From positions 3,782,001 to 3,846,000 of the forward strand of contig NZ_CP061378.1 in assembly GCF_015624485.1 (NCBI RefSeq): a DNA stretch of 64,000 bases, read 5' to 3'. The first letter of the stretch is position 1; the number at the start of each line of letters is the position of its first letter. The stretch is from Bradyrhizobium genosp. L (lineage in GTDB: Bacteria; Pseudomonadota; Alphaproteobacteria; Rhizobiales; Xanthobacteraceae). The position numbers and the translations under genes were made by a program. The notes beneath the pieces were generated by a model. That model did no database searches. It was not told the DNA's origin and worked only from the letters and a program-made list of their open reading frames with translations. This document shows positions 7,912 through 15,847 of this stretch, piece by piece.

Positions 7912-8340
7912 ATGACCGATATCACAGCAGCGAACGCGATCCTGACGCTGGCGATCCCGGGGCTGTTCTCCAGCCCGCAGCAGATTCAGGGCTTCTCCGC
8001 AGATGACGTCTATGATCTCAACGAGGTCTCCAACGTCCAGGCCGTCATGGGCGTGGATGGTGTGCTCTCCGGCGGCTTCGTCTGGGTGCCGCAGGAACAG
8101 TCGATCGTGCTGCAGGCGAACTCGGACTCGAACGCGATCTTCGACACCTGGAACCAGAACCAGAAGGCGTCGCAGCGAACCTATCCGGCCTCGGGCGTCC
8201 TGACATTGCCCAGCCTCGGTCTCAAATTCGTGCAATCCGGCGGCCTTCTCACCACCTACAAGCTGCCGGGCGCGAAGAAGATCCTCACTCCGCGGCGCTT
8301 CATCATCACCTGGGAAGACGTCAGCCCGCAGCCGGCGTAA
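7912..8340 (+). CDS. Tail tube protein
   Basis: A 142-residue beta-rich protein directly after the sheath gene. The DVYDLNEVSNVQAVMGVDGVLSGGF region and the later SGVLTLPSLGLKFVQSGGLLT and RRFIITWED segments resemble tail-tube proteins that accompany DUF3383 sheaths. Hexameric rings of this protein would form the inner tube through which DNA passes. Ribosome site GGAGA lies before ATG 7912. Full-length for the family. Confidence 0.8.
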   Translation: MTDITAANAILTLAIPGLFSSPQQIQGFSADDVYDLNEVSNVQAVMGVDGVLSGGFVWVPQEQSIVLQANSDSNAIFDTWNQNQKASQRTYPASGVLTLPSLGLKFVQSGGLLTTYKLPGAKKILTPRRFIITWEDVSPQPA

Positions 8341-8353
8341 CAAGGGGTTTCGC

Positions 8354-8872
8354 GTGCGAAAGACGGAAATCGTCAAGGCCACCCATGGCCGCGACGCCAA
8401 CAAGCATTTCCAGATCACGGAATGGCCGGCGGAGGCCGCGGACCGCTGGGCGACCCGCGTTCTGCTCGCGATGACGCGAGGGTCCAAGCCGATCCACATC
8501 CCGGTGGAATCGCTGCTCGGCCGCGGCATGGAAGCGATCTTCGTGGTCGGCCTGCAGACCATCCTCAGCGCCAGCGTCGATACCAACGAGGTGCTGCCGC
8601 TGATCGACGAATTGCTGGACTGCGTGCAGATCGTGCGCGATCCCGTCGCGCGGGACAAGACAACTGGCGGTCCCGTCGCGTCGCCAGTCGTCGCCATGTC
8701 AGGCGATATCGAGGAGGTTCAAACCCGCTGGTGGCTGCGCTCGGAGGTGTTGCGCATCCACACGGGTTTTTCCGCGGCCGACATGTTCGGCACGCTTCTC
8801 TCCTCGATCTTGTCGCCGACGGGCCCGAATTCCGGGAATATGCCAACATCGGCGGCAAGCTCGGCGCCGTGA
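8354..8872 (+). CDS. Tail assembly chaperone, zero-frame product
   Basis: A 172-residue mostly helical protein from GTG 8354, 13 bases after the tail tube stop. Position between tube and tape measure is where tail assembly chaperones lie. They coat the tape measure during tail assembly and are absent from the mature virion. The VRDPVARDKTTGGP linker and WWLRSEVLRIHTGF segment precede a sequence that can shift the ribosome by -1 (8764-8770), giving a longer product that ends at 9015. The zero-frame C-terminus after the shift site is Ser/Pro-rich and looks non-conserved. Confidence 0.8.
   Translation: MRKTEIVKATHGRDANKHFQITEWPAEAADRWATRVLLAMTRGSKPIHIPVESLLGRGMEAIFVVGLQTILSASVDTNEVLPLIDELLDCVQIVRDPVARDKTTGGPVASPVVAMSGDIEEVQTRWWLRSEVLRIHTGFSAADMFGTLLSSILSPTGPNSGNMPTSAASSAP
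8764..8791 (+). promoter_or_regulatory. Programmed -1 frameshift signal
   Basis: The heptamer GGGTTTT (8764-8770) is read G GGT TTT in the zero frame, the X XXY YYZ pattern for -1 slippage. Six bases later GCCGA (8777-8781) can pair with TCGGC (8787-8791) around a five-base loop, a stimulatory hairpin at normal spacing. Slippage moves ribosomes exactly into the frame that is open to 9015 and overlaps the tape measure start. Confidence 0.65.
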
Positions 8873-9015
8873 TCTCGGCACGGCTGGCGACGCTCCACGA
8901 ATTGCAAACGGTCTACGGCACCGAGGACCTGGAAGACATGCTGGAGATCGTCCAGGTCGATGCCGAGAACGCACGCATCGCATCGCGCTGGTCGGCCAGG
9001 CAGGCTAAGGCATGA
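8770..9015 (+). CDS. Tail assembly chaperone, -1 frame extension
   Basis: After slippage at 8764-8770 the -1 frame stays open to TGA 9013-9015, adding 81 residues to the first 139 of the upstream gene (220-residue fusion). The extension contains LVADGPEFREYANIGGK and a helical ATLHELQTVYGTEDLEDMLEIV segment, with an acidic, coding-like character. There is no good independent start with a ribosome site for the whole stretch. Its stop overlaps ATG of the tape measure gene (ATGA), as expected of a real coding end. An independent short protein from GTG 8869 cannot be excluded. Confidence 0.65.
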   Translation, partial: FRGRHVRHASLLDLVADGPEFREYANIGGKLGAVISARLATLHELQTVYGTEDLEDMLEIVQVDAENARIASRWSARQAKA

Positions 9016-10538
9016 TCATCGACGAACTGGTGCTGGAATTCGGGCTCGACAGCCGCAATTTCTCGCGCAACCAGCATGAGGTGCTGGAGCAGCTGCGCCA
9101 GCTCGAGCAGGAAGGCGCGAAGTCGGCAACCCACGCCGAGCGTAATGCCAAGAACCTGACCGACATGTTCGCGACGTTCCGACGCGAGGCGGTCGGGGCG
9201 CTCGGCGTGTTCCTGGGCGGTGCGGGGATTGCCTCGTTCGTCAGCCAGATCGCGACCACGGACGCGACCGTCGGGCGTCTCGCCCAGACGATGAACATGT
9301 CGGCGAAGGAGTTGGTCGCCTGGCAGGGTGCGGCGCGAACGCTCGGCGGGTCCGGCGAAGGCGTGACCGGCACGCTGAACGCGATGACGCAGGACATGAA
9401 CCGGTTCATGCTGACCGGTCAGGGAACGCTCACGCAGGTACTGCGGCCGCTCGGCATCAGCATCATGAATGCGAACGGCGAATTGAAGACTGCCGGCGAA
9501 CTGATGGAGGATCTGGCGCAGGCATCGCAGCACATGGACCCGGCGCGGTTCGCGGCGCTGTTTCAGATGCTCCCCGGCGCCAATCAGGAAAGCCTCAACC
9601 TGATCATCAACGGCCGCGATAGCCTGCGCGCCATGCTCGATGAGCAGCGGCGGATCAACAACATCACGCCGGAGTCGATCCGGCTGGCGAAGGAATACCA
9701 GAAGGCGGTTTCCGAGCTCGACACGACATTCTCCCGGCTCGGCCGCACCATCGCGGTCGAATTGTTTCCCGTGATGACGGGGCTTGCCAAGATTTGGGCC
9801 GATACGCTGTCGGGCGGCGACAACAGCCTGCTCAAGATCAAGAAAGGCAGTCTGGTCGATCGTTTGCACGATTCCTTTTCCGGCGCTGTGCCCGGTCTGA
9901 CGCCGGCGCAGGCGGTCAAGGACTGGTGGAATGCCAACCACCCGCAAGAGCCGGCAGCGTCCGACCAATCGAAAAGCGACAATTCGGCACCCGGGCCCGC
10001 CACGTCCGAGCCGCCTAAGCCGCCAACGGCCGGCGGCACCAATTGGACAAATTTCCTGCACGGCCTGTCCTATCTGGAAACCAGCGATCGTGATTCCGGC
10101 AATGCGACGTCGACCGCGCAAGGCTATTTCCAGTTCCTGAAGGGGACGGCCGCGCGCGCGACCAAGGCAGGGTTGCCGGACCCGCGATACGGCAGCTACG
10201 ATGAGCAGTCGGACGCCACCAAGCGCTATATCGAGCGGTTCTATCCGCAGGCCTCCGCCGCGATCGCGCGCGGCGACTATGCAGCGGCCGAGCAGATGCT
10301 CAAGGAAGAGTGGCCGAGCCTGCCCGGAGGCTCGCAACAGCAGAACGCGGCGCGATACTCCGTGTACAGGCAGAAGCTCGGCGGCAATTCCTCGACGTCG
10401 AGCAGCAAGACCGACGTGCACATCGGACAGGTCAACGTCCAGACCCAGGCGACCGATGCGCGCGGCATCGCGCAGGATATCAAGCCGGAGCTCGACCGGG
10501 CCATGACGACGTCGCAGTTCAACACCGGGTTGGAATGA
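9012..10538 (+). CDS. Tail tape measure protein with C-terminal lysozyme-like domain
   Basis: A 508-residue protein starting at ATG 9012 inside the preceding stop. The N-terminal ~260 residues are helical with coiled-coil character (QLRQLEQEGAKSATHAERNAKN) and hydrophobic stretches (VGALGVFLGGAGIASFVSQIA), typical of tape measure proteins that set tail length and help DNA entry. Residues about 345-455 carry a transglycosylase-like region: FLHGLSYLETSD with a candidate catalytic Glu, then AQGYFQFLKGTAARATKAG. Such domains cut peptidoglycan during infection. The short length predicts a short tail. Confidence 0.82.
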   Translation: MIIDELVLEFGLDSRNFSRNQHEVLEQLRQLEQEGAKSATHAERNAKNLTDMFATFRREAVGALGVFLGGAGIASFVSQIATTDATVGRLAQTMNMSAKELVAWQGAARTLGGSGEGVTGTLNAMTQDMNRFMLTGQGTLTQVLRPLGISIMNANGELKTAGELMEDLAQASQHMDPARFAALFQMLPGANQESLNLIINGRDSLRAMLDEQRRINNITPESIRLAKEYQKAVSELDTTFSRLGRTIAVELFPVMTGLAKIWADTLSGGDNSLLKIKKGSLVDRLHDSFSGAVPGLTPAQAVKDWWNANHPQEPAASDQSKSDNSAPGPATSEPPKPPTAGGTNWTNFLHGLSYLETSDRDSGNATSTAQGYFQFLKGTAARATKAGLPDPRYGSYDEQSDATKRYIERFYPQASAAIARGDYAAAEQMLKEEWPSLPGGSQQQNAARYSVYRQKLGGNSSTSSSKTDVHIGQVNVQTQATDARGIAQDIKPELDRAMTTSQFNTGLE

Positions 10539-10541
10539 GCG

Positions 10542-11165
10542 ATGCCGAACGTACCTGACGTCCCGGGCGTGCCCGCGCTGTCGTCGTTCCTCGACGACAC
10601 CATTACGCTGCTGGTCTCCGATGCTGTTTCGCTTTTGGTCGGGGCGCAGGGCAACACCTATGACGTCCTGCTCGACGGATCGTCGGCGTTCGACTTCAAT
10701 TCGATCCTTCGGGTCGGCTACGATCAGGAATACGCGGTTGCCGACTACAAGGTCGAGCCCGGCAGCTTCGTCTCCTACGACAAGGTGCAACAGCCGGCTG
10801 CGATCCGGCTTCGCTGCACTTCGTTGGGCGATCCCGATTCCTTCGCCAGCCTGGTGGCGCAAATCCAGAGCGCGGTCGACAGCACCAACCTCTACGACAT
10901 CCAGACGCCGCAGCAGCTCTACCAGAACTACAACCCGGTGCGCTGGAGCTACGAGCAGACCGCGACCAACGGCGTCGGCATGCTGATCGCCGACATCATG
11001 TTCCTGCAGATCCGGGAATCCGAGGCCGCGGCGTTCTCGAATACGCAGCAACCGGGATCGGCCGGGCAGGCGGGTGCCGGCAACGTGCAGCCGCGCGACC
11101 CGACCGCGCAGGAACAGAGTTCACTGCTGGCGCCCGAGGATGGCGGCGCTCCGGGGATCATGTGA
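10542..11165 (+). CDS. Baseplate/distal tail protein
   Basis: A 207-residue protein starting four bases after the tape measure stop. The VGYDQEYAVADYKVEPGSFVSYDKVQ block and the later TNLYDIQTPQQLYQNYNPV and GVGMLIADIMFLQIR segments match proteins placed between tape measure and baseplate plug in compact myophages. It probably joins the tube end to the baseplate. The C-terminal ~35 residues are Gln/Pro-rich and probably disordered. The stop overlaps the next start. Confidence 0.7.
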   Translation: MPNVPDVPGVPALSSFLDDTITLLVSDAVSLLVGAQGNTYDVLLDGSSAFDFNSILRVGYDQEYAVADYKVEPGSFVSYDKVQQPAAIRLRCTSLGDPDSFASLVAQIQSAVDSTNLYDIQTPQQLYQNYNPVRWSYEQTATNGVGMLIADIMFLQIRESEAAAFSNTQQPGSAGQAGAGNVQPRDPTAQEQSSLLAPEDGGAPGIM

Positions 11166-11500
11166 TGCAGGTGGTGCCGACCCAGCCGGTCGCGAGCCAG
11201 CAGTTGCAATGCCAGCTCAACTCGCAGGCCGTGACGCTGAACATCTATCAGCAGGCCTTCGGCCTTTATGTCGACGTGCTGGTGGGAACGTCGCCGATCA
11301 TCCAGGGCGTCATTGCGGAAGATCGCAACCGCATCGTGCGCTCGGCCTATCTCGGCTTCACAGGCGATTTCGTGTTCATCGATCTGCAGGCGCCAGCCGG
11401 GCAGTTCGGCGACGACCCGGTGTATACGGGTCTTGGAACGCAGTTTCAGCTGGTCTACCTCACCGTTCCGGACCTTGAATCCTATGGGTTCGAAGCATGA
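11165..11500 (+). CDS. Baseplate plug protein (DUF6983 type)
   Basis: A 111-residue beta-rich protein. The stretches LNIYQQAFGLYVDVLVG, VRSAYLGFTGDFVFIDLQ and the DDPVYTGLGTQFQLVYL end fit the small baseplate plug family I recall from minimal myophage baseplates, which closes the tube above the spike. ATG 11165 overlaps the previous stop (TGATG); GTG 11162 is an alternative adding one residue. The 3' end overlaps the hub gene by four bases. Confidence 0.75.
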   Translation: MQVVPTQPVASQQLQCQLNSQAVTLNIYQQAFGLYVDVLVGTSPIIQGVIAEDRNRIVRSAYLGFTGDFVFIDLQAPAGQFGDDPVYTGLGTQFQLVYLTVPDLESYGFEA

Positions 11501-12426
11501 CGACGACCTTTGTCGCAAAGCAGATCGAGGTCTCGATCCAGCTTGCCAACAACCCGCAGACCAACCAGCCTGCGCAGTTTGCCGAGACCGGCGGCGATAC
11601 GCTGACGACCTCGGACAAGCGGGTCTCGGTGCGTATCCAGAACTCCGGCGCGCCATCGAGCTCGGCCGCGCAGGTCATGATCTTCGGACTCTCCAGCTCG
11701 GTGATGAACCAGCTGTCGACGCTCGGTATGGTGCTCAACCTGGTGCCGCGCAACACGCTGACGATCAAGGCCGGCGATGTCGGCGGCGCGCTGTCGGCGG
11801 TGTTCTCCGGCACCATCGTCAATGCCTATGCCGATCTCAACGCGGCACCCGATGTGCCGTTTATCCTGACGTGCCAATCGGGTCTGGCGGACGCGACCAT
11901 GAACGTGCCGCCGACCACATTCAACGGTTCGACGCCGGTCTCGACCGTCATGTCGGGGCTCGCACGACAGATGAACGTGGGCTTCGAGAACAACGGCGTC
12001 GACTCCACGCTGTCCAATCCCTATTACCGCGGATCGCTGACGCAGCAGATGCGGCAATGCGCGAAAGACGCGGGCATCAATGCCGAAATCGTCAACGGCA
12101 ATGTGCTGGCGATCTGGCCGAAATTCGGCTCGCGCGATACCCAGAACATTCCGCTGATCGCAGCACCTCCCGATGGCGGCATGATCGGCTTTCCGTCGTT
12201 TACGCAGCAGGGCATCCTGGTGCGCAACATCTTCAATCCGAACATCTCGTTCGGCGGCAAGGTGCAGGTGCAGACCAGCGAGGAGGCAGTCCAGAAGGCC
12301 AATGGCACATGGACGGTCTACAAGCTCGACATGGCGCTCGACGCTCAGCTGCCGCACGGCAAATGGGAGATGGCGGCCTACTGCTATAACGCCAATTCGC
12401 CGAATCCGGTCCTGCCGCCGCCGTGA
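11497..12426 (+). CDS. Baseplate hub protein
   Basis: A 309-residue protein with ATG overlapping the previous stop (ATGA). It has alternating strand segments typical of hub proteins (gp27/gpD-like): an N-terminal VSIQLAN, then VSVRIQNSG and VMIFGLSSSVMNQLS, a central PPTTFNGSTPVSTVMSGLARQ, and a C-terminal GGMIGFPSFTQQGILVRNIFNP. Its order between plug and spike genes is the usual one. Three copies would form the platform that holds the spike. Confidence 0.75.
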   Translation: MTTTFVAKQIEVSIQLANNPQTNQPAQFAETGGDTLTTSDKRVSVRIQNSGAPSSSAAQVMIFGLSSSVMNQLSTLGMVLNLVPRNTLTIKAGDVGGALSAVFSGTIVNAYADLNAAPDVPFILTCQSGLADATMNVPPTTFNGSTPVSTVMSGLARQMNVGFENNGVDSTLSNPYYRGSLTQQMRQCAKDAGINAEIVNGNVLAIWPKFGSRDTQNIPLIAAPPDGGMIGFPSFTQQGILVRNIFNPNISFGGKVQVQTSEEAVQKANGTWTVYKLDMALDAQLPHGKWEMAAYCYNANSPNPVLPPP

Positions 12427-13178
12427 CCGACAACACAGCGAGTGCCGGCAGTAACGGCGCCGGACAGCAGGGCCCGAACGACAGTGCGGCCGGCATCAAC
12501 GAAATCTCGTTCGCGGTGGATCGCATCCTCGCGCGCTACGACTTCATGAAGCCGGTCAAGGTGATTGCGGTCCATCTTAGCGATGGCACGCCGCCGGCGC
12601 CCGCGACGGTCGACGTGCAGCCGCTGGTGTCGCAGGTCGACGGCAACATGAATGCGGTGCCGGAGGGGACGGTCTACGGCATCCCATGCCAGCGCACCCA
12701 GGGCGGTCCGTGGACCATCATCTGCGACCCGGCGGTCGGGGACTTCGGCTATGTGATCTCCTCGGATCGCGACATCACCAAGGTCAAGGCGAGCCCCGGC
12801 GTGGCGCCTCCGGGCTCGCAGCGGCGGTTCTCGATTGCCGACGGCGTCTATGTCGGCGGCGTGCTCAACAAGCCCGGCAAGGCCTATCTCTGGCTGAAGG
12901 GTGACGGCTCGCTCAAGTTCGCGGATGCCGGCGGATTCGTGATCGAGAGCGATGGGCACGGAAACGCGACCGTCACGGGCAACGTGCTGATCAACGGCAA
13001 TCTGCAACTCGGCGGCACGATCCAGGCGCTGGACGGCTCCGAATATGCCGGCAACATTTCGACGCTTGGCGACGTGCAGGCCGGCACGGTCAGCCTCAAG
13101 AACCATGTGCATCTTTACCAGCGGCCGACCTCGGGCGCGACGACGCCGACCGAGACGGGAGCAGCGCAAGCGCCATGA
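12423..13178 (+). CDS. Baseplate spike, Gp138-type membrane-puncturing protein
   Basis: A 251-residue protein from GTG 12423, overlapping the hub stop. Residues about 35-140 fit the Gp138 N-terminal OB-fold domain (VDVQPLVSQVDG, PVGDFGYV-like CDPAVGDFGYVISSDRD). The C-terminal part is a triple beta-helix-type repeat region (GNVLINGNLQLGGTIQ). It ends with NHVHLYQRP: an H-x-H pair like those that bind a metal ion in spike tips. Three chains would form the needle that pierces the outer membrane. The tail after HVH is a short disordered Thr/Ala-rich end. Confidence 0.82.
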   Translation: MTDNTASAGSNGAGQQGPNDSAAGINEISFAVDRILARYDFMKPVKVIAVHLSDGTPPAPATVDVQPLVSQVDGNMNAVPEGTVYGIPCQRTQGGPWTIICDPAVGDFGYVISSDRDITKVKASPGVAPPGSQRRFSIADGVYVGGVLNKPGKAYLWLKGDGSLKFADAGGFVIESDGHGNATVTGNVLINGNLQLGGTIQALDGSEYAGNISTLGDVQAGTVSLKNHVHLYQRPTSGATTPTETGAAQAP

Positions 13179-13555
13179 GCAGCACGCTTCTTCTCGATAC
13201 CGTCGCATGGGACCTGGTGCTCGATGCCGACGGCAACATCGCTGTTGCCTCGGAGCCGTATTCGCTGGCGCAGGACGCGGCGTCGGCGATCCGAACCTGG
13301 TTCGGCGAAGCCTATTTCGACACCACGCTCGGGGTCCGCTGGGGCAACATCTTCGGCAAGGTGCCGAACTACGCCTTCATCAAGCAGCAATGCCAGGCGG
13401 CCGCAGTCACCGTGCCTGACGTGGCCTCCGCCAAGGTCTTCCTCACGTCAGCCGGAGGCCGCGGCATCTCCGGGCAGGTGCAGGTCACCAGCCAAACCAC
13501 CGGGCTGACATCGGCAACGAACTTCACGGTCATCAGCCCGCAGGGAATTGGTTAA
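13175..13555 (+). CDS. Baseplate wedge/sheath-initiator protein (gp46/gpW-like)
   Basis: A 126-residue protein overlapping the spike stop by four bases. The pattern DLVLDADGNIAVASEPYSLAQDAASAIRTWFGE followed by FDTTLGVRWGNIFGK is typical of gp25/gpW/Mu gp46-like proteins, which start sheath polymerisation at the baseplate. Its length is normal. The next gene is the gpJ/gp47-like wedge, the standard partner. Confidence 0.8.
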   Translation: MSSTLLLDTVAWDLVLDADGNIAVASEPYSLAQDAASAIRTWFGEAYFDTTLGVRWGNIFGKVPNYAFIKQQCQAAAVTVPDVASAKVFLTSAGGRGISGQVQVTSQTTGLTSATNFTVISPQGIG

Positions 13556-13558
13556 GCA

Positions 13559-15175
13559 ATGACCGGAACGCTCGTCCCGTCTTTCACGTTCGGCCCGACC
13601 GGGTTCGTGGCGCCGACCGGGCCCGCCGTGCTCGCCGGCGTGCAGGGCGACATCAACGCGGCCTTCGGCAACACGCTGAACTATCAACTGACCACGCCGC
13701 AGGGGCAGTTGGCCTCTAGCGAAGCTGCGGTCATCTCGAACACCTACGCCACGTTCCAATATTACACCCAGCAGGTCGATCCGGCCTATGCGTCCGGCCG
13801 GATGCAGGACGCGATCGCGCGGATCTACTTCCTCGAGCGGGACCCGGCCGAACCGACCGTGCTGCAGCTCAACTGCACCGGCGGTCCCGTCACCATCCCG
13901 GTCGGCGCGCTGGTGCAGGACTCCAGCCAGAACATCTATTCCTGCACCACGGCAACGCTGATCCCGGCGACCGGGTCGGTGGTCGTGCCGTTCGCCTGCA
14001 CGGTGCCGGGGCCGGTATCGGTGCCGGAAAGCGTTTCGATCTATCGCGGCGTCAACGGCTGGGACACAGTCTCGGTGGTCTCGGGCGTGGTCGGCCGCGA
14101 CGTCGAAAGCCGCGCATCGTTCGAGCTCCGCAGGCAGGACTCGGTCGCCGGCAATAGTTTCGGTCCGGTGCCGGCTATTCTCGGCGCGGTCGCCAAGGTC
14201 GCGAACGTGCTGGACTATTTCGGCTACAACAACAACACGGCATCCCCCGTGACGGTGTTCGGCGTCACCATCCCGGCCTATGCGATCTATATCTCGGTGT
14301 CTGGTGGGCTCGCTGCGGACATCGCCTCGGCGATCTTGTCGAAAAAAGGCGCCGGCGCGCCGATGGCCGGCAACACCACGATCACGACCTATGACGAAAA
14401 TCCGCTCTATGCGGCGCCGATCCCGTACACCATCAAGTTCACCATCCCGAATCCGCTGCAGCTCGTCTTCGGCGTCGTGCTGGTCAACAATGGCCTGATC
14501 CCGAGCGACGCGCAGACCCAAGTGCAGGCCGCGCTGATCCAGGCTGTGACCGGGCAGAGCAACCTCAATCCGGCGCCGCCGCGCGCGCGGATCGCCTCGA
14601 CGGTCTACGCCGCGAACTACATCCCGGCGATCGCCGCGCTCGGCTCGTGGGCGCAGGTGGCCTCGATCCAGATCGGATCGACCAATTCGCCGGGTGCGGT
14701 CGTGGTCGGCAGCATGTCCGGCAATACGCTGACGGTGGCAAGCGTCACCAGCGGCGCGCTTGCGATCGGGCAGGCGCTGTTCGACGCCGATGGCCGGATC
14801 ATCAACGGCACCGTGCTGGTGGCGGGCTCCGGCTCGTCCTGGACCGTGAACAACCCGCAGAGCCTCGGGGCGACGTTCACCGGTACCGGCAGCGGCACCA
14901 ATCTCACGGTGACGTCCGTCACCGGCCTGATCGGGATCGGCGACGTGGTCAGCGGCACCGGCGTCCCGGGCAGCACCACGATCGTCAGCCAGACCTCCGG
15001 CACGCCCGGCGGCGCGGGGGTCTACGTCACCAGTAACGCGACGACGTCGGCCGGCGCTTCGCTCACGACCAACGCGGTGATCTCGGCAGTCGCGGCCAGC
15101 GGATCGTCGGTTGCGGTCCGGGCCGACCAGGTGCCGCAGATCACGGCGCCGAACATCGCGGTGACGACGACGTGA
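13559..15175 (+). CDS. Baseplate J/gp47-like wedge protein with two inserted modules
   Basis: A 538-residue protein. The first ~380 residues look like a baseplate J protein: the long N-terminal helix region with YTQQVDPAYASGRMQDAIARIYFLERDPAEPT, a VESRASFELRRQDSVAGNSFGPVPAILGAV motif that is strongly typical of the family, and then SVSGGLAADIASAILSKKGAGAPMAGNT. From about residue 382 to 504 two copies of the repeated virion module follow each other, and only then comes the family-like C-terminal end (VAVRADQVPQIT). The insertion point is thus close to the end of the J protein fold. The stop overlaps GTG of the next gene. Confidence 0.82.
   Translation: MTGTLVPSFTFGPTGFVAPTGPAVLAGVQGDINAAFGNTLNYQLTTPQGQLASSEAAVISNTYATFQYYTQQVDPAYASGRMQDAIARIYFLERDPAEPTVLQLNCTGGPVTIPVGALVQDSSQNIYSCTTATLIPATGSVVVPFACTVPGPVSVPESVSIYRGVNGWDTVSVVSGVVGRDVESRASFELRRQDSVAGNSFGPVPAILGAVAKVANVLDYFGYNNNTASPVTVFGVTIPAYAIYISVSGGLAADIASAILSKKGAGAPMAGNTTITTYDENPLYAAPIPYTIKFTIPNPLQLVFGVVLVNNGLIPSDAQTQVQAALIQAVTGQSNLNPAPPRARIASTVYAANYIPAIAALGSWAQVASIQIGSTNSPGAVVVGSMSGNTLTVASVTSGALAIGQALFDADGRIINGTVLVAGSGSSWTVNNPQSLGATFTGTGSGTNLTVTSVTGLIGIGDVVSGTGVPGSTTIVSQTSGTPGGAGVYVTSNATTSAGASLTTNAVISAVAASGSSVAVRADQVPQITAPNIAVTTT
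14702..14875 (+). repeat. Virion module, copy E (in baseplate J protein)
   Basis: About 58 residues: VVGSMSGNTLTVASV, SGALAIGQALFDADGRIINGT, AGSGSSWTVNNPQSLGA. SWTVNN subtype, closest by eye to copy D in the sheath. Confidence 0.7.
14876..15070 (+). repeat. Virion module, copy F (in baseplate J protein)
   Basis: About 65 residues directly after copy E: FTGTGSGTNLTVTSV, GLIGIGDVVSGTGVPGSTTIV, SGTPGGAGVYVTSNATTSAG. GTY-type subtype, closest to copies A and B. Confidence 0.7.
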
Positions 15176-15834
15176 GCGGGCCTCCGTATCCGCACCCGAA
15201 CCCGGCGCCAGGGTCGAATGCGATCGGGTCCTTCGCGATCGGCGTTTCGCCGATCGGTACGATCCCGACCTTCGACGTCTGGACCACGATCCTTGCGCAA
15301 TATGCCAACTCGCCGATCATCACGTCGTGGGTCAATTCGTTCAACGCCGCGATGGACCTCACCGAGGCGTTCGATAATTTCTACGACCTGATCTGGAACG
15401 TGCTGACGGCGCAAGGATACGGGCTCGACGTCTGGGGCCGGATCGTCGGCGTGCAGCGCGCGATCTCGATCCCCGGCGGCGTGCAATATCTGGGCTTCGA
15501 GGAGGCGGGCGGCAGCTGGACCGGCTTCAACCAGGGCGGCTTCTATAGCGGCGGCGGCCTGACCCAGAACTATGTGCTGAGCGACGATGATTTCCGCAAG
15601 TTGATCCTCGCCAAGGCTTCCGGCAACATCTCCGACGGATCGATCCCGTCGGTCAACGCCATCCTGCTCGGGCTCTTCCCCGGTCGCGGTACTTGCTACA
15701 TCGCCGACAACCTGAACATGAGCCAGACCTACACGTTCAATTTCGCGCTGACGGCGGTCGAGATCGCGATCGTGCTGCAGGCCAACGTGCTGCCCAATGC
15801 GGCCGGCGTGATCGTCAATATCCTGGTGAACTGA
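15172..15834 (+). CDS. Baseplate/fibre-attachment protein, DUF2612 type
   Basis: A 220-residue protein from GTG 15172. The NSFNAAMDLTEAFDNFYDLIWNVLTAQGYGLDVWGRIVGV region and the SDDDFRKLILAKASGNISDGSIPSVNAIL region are typical of DUF2612, found after baseplate J genes and thought to connect fibres to the baseplate. The N-terminal ~35 residues (GSFAIGVSPIGTIP) form a Gly/Pro-rich lead-in. The fibre gene follows 13 bases downstream. Confidence 0.8.
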   Translation: MSGPPYPHPNPAPGSNAIGSFAIGVSPIGTIPTFDVWTTILAQYANSPIITSWVNSFNAAMDLTEAFDNFYDLIWNVLTAQGYGLDVWGRIVGVQRAISIPGGVQYLGFEEAGGSWTGFNQGGFYSGGGLTQNYVLSDDDFRKLILAKASGNISDGSIPSVNAILLGLFPGRGTCYIADNLNMSQTYTFNFALTAVEIAIVLQANVLPNAAGVIVNILVN

Positions 15835-15847
15835 GGAAATCCCTCGC

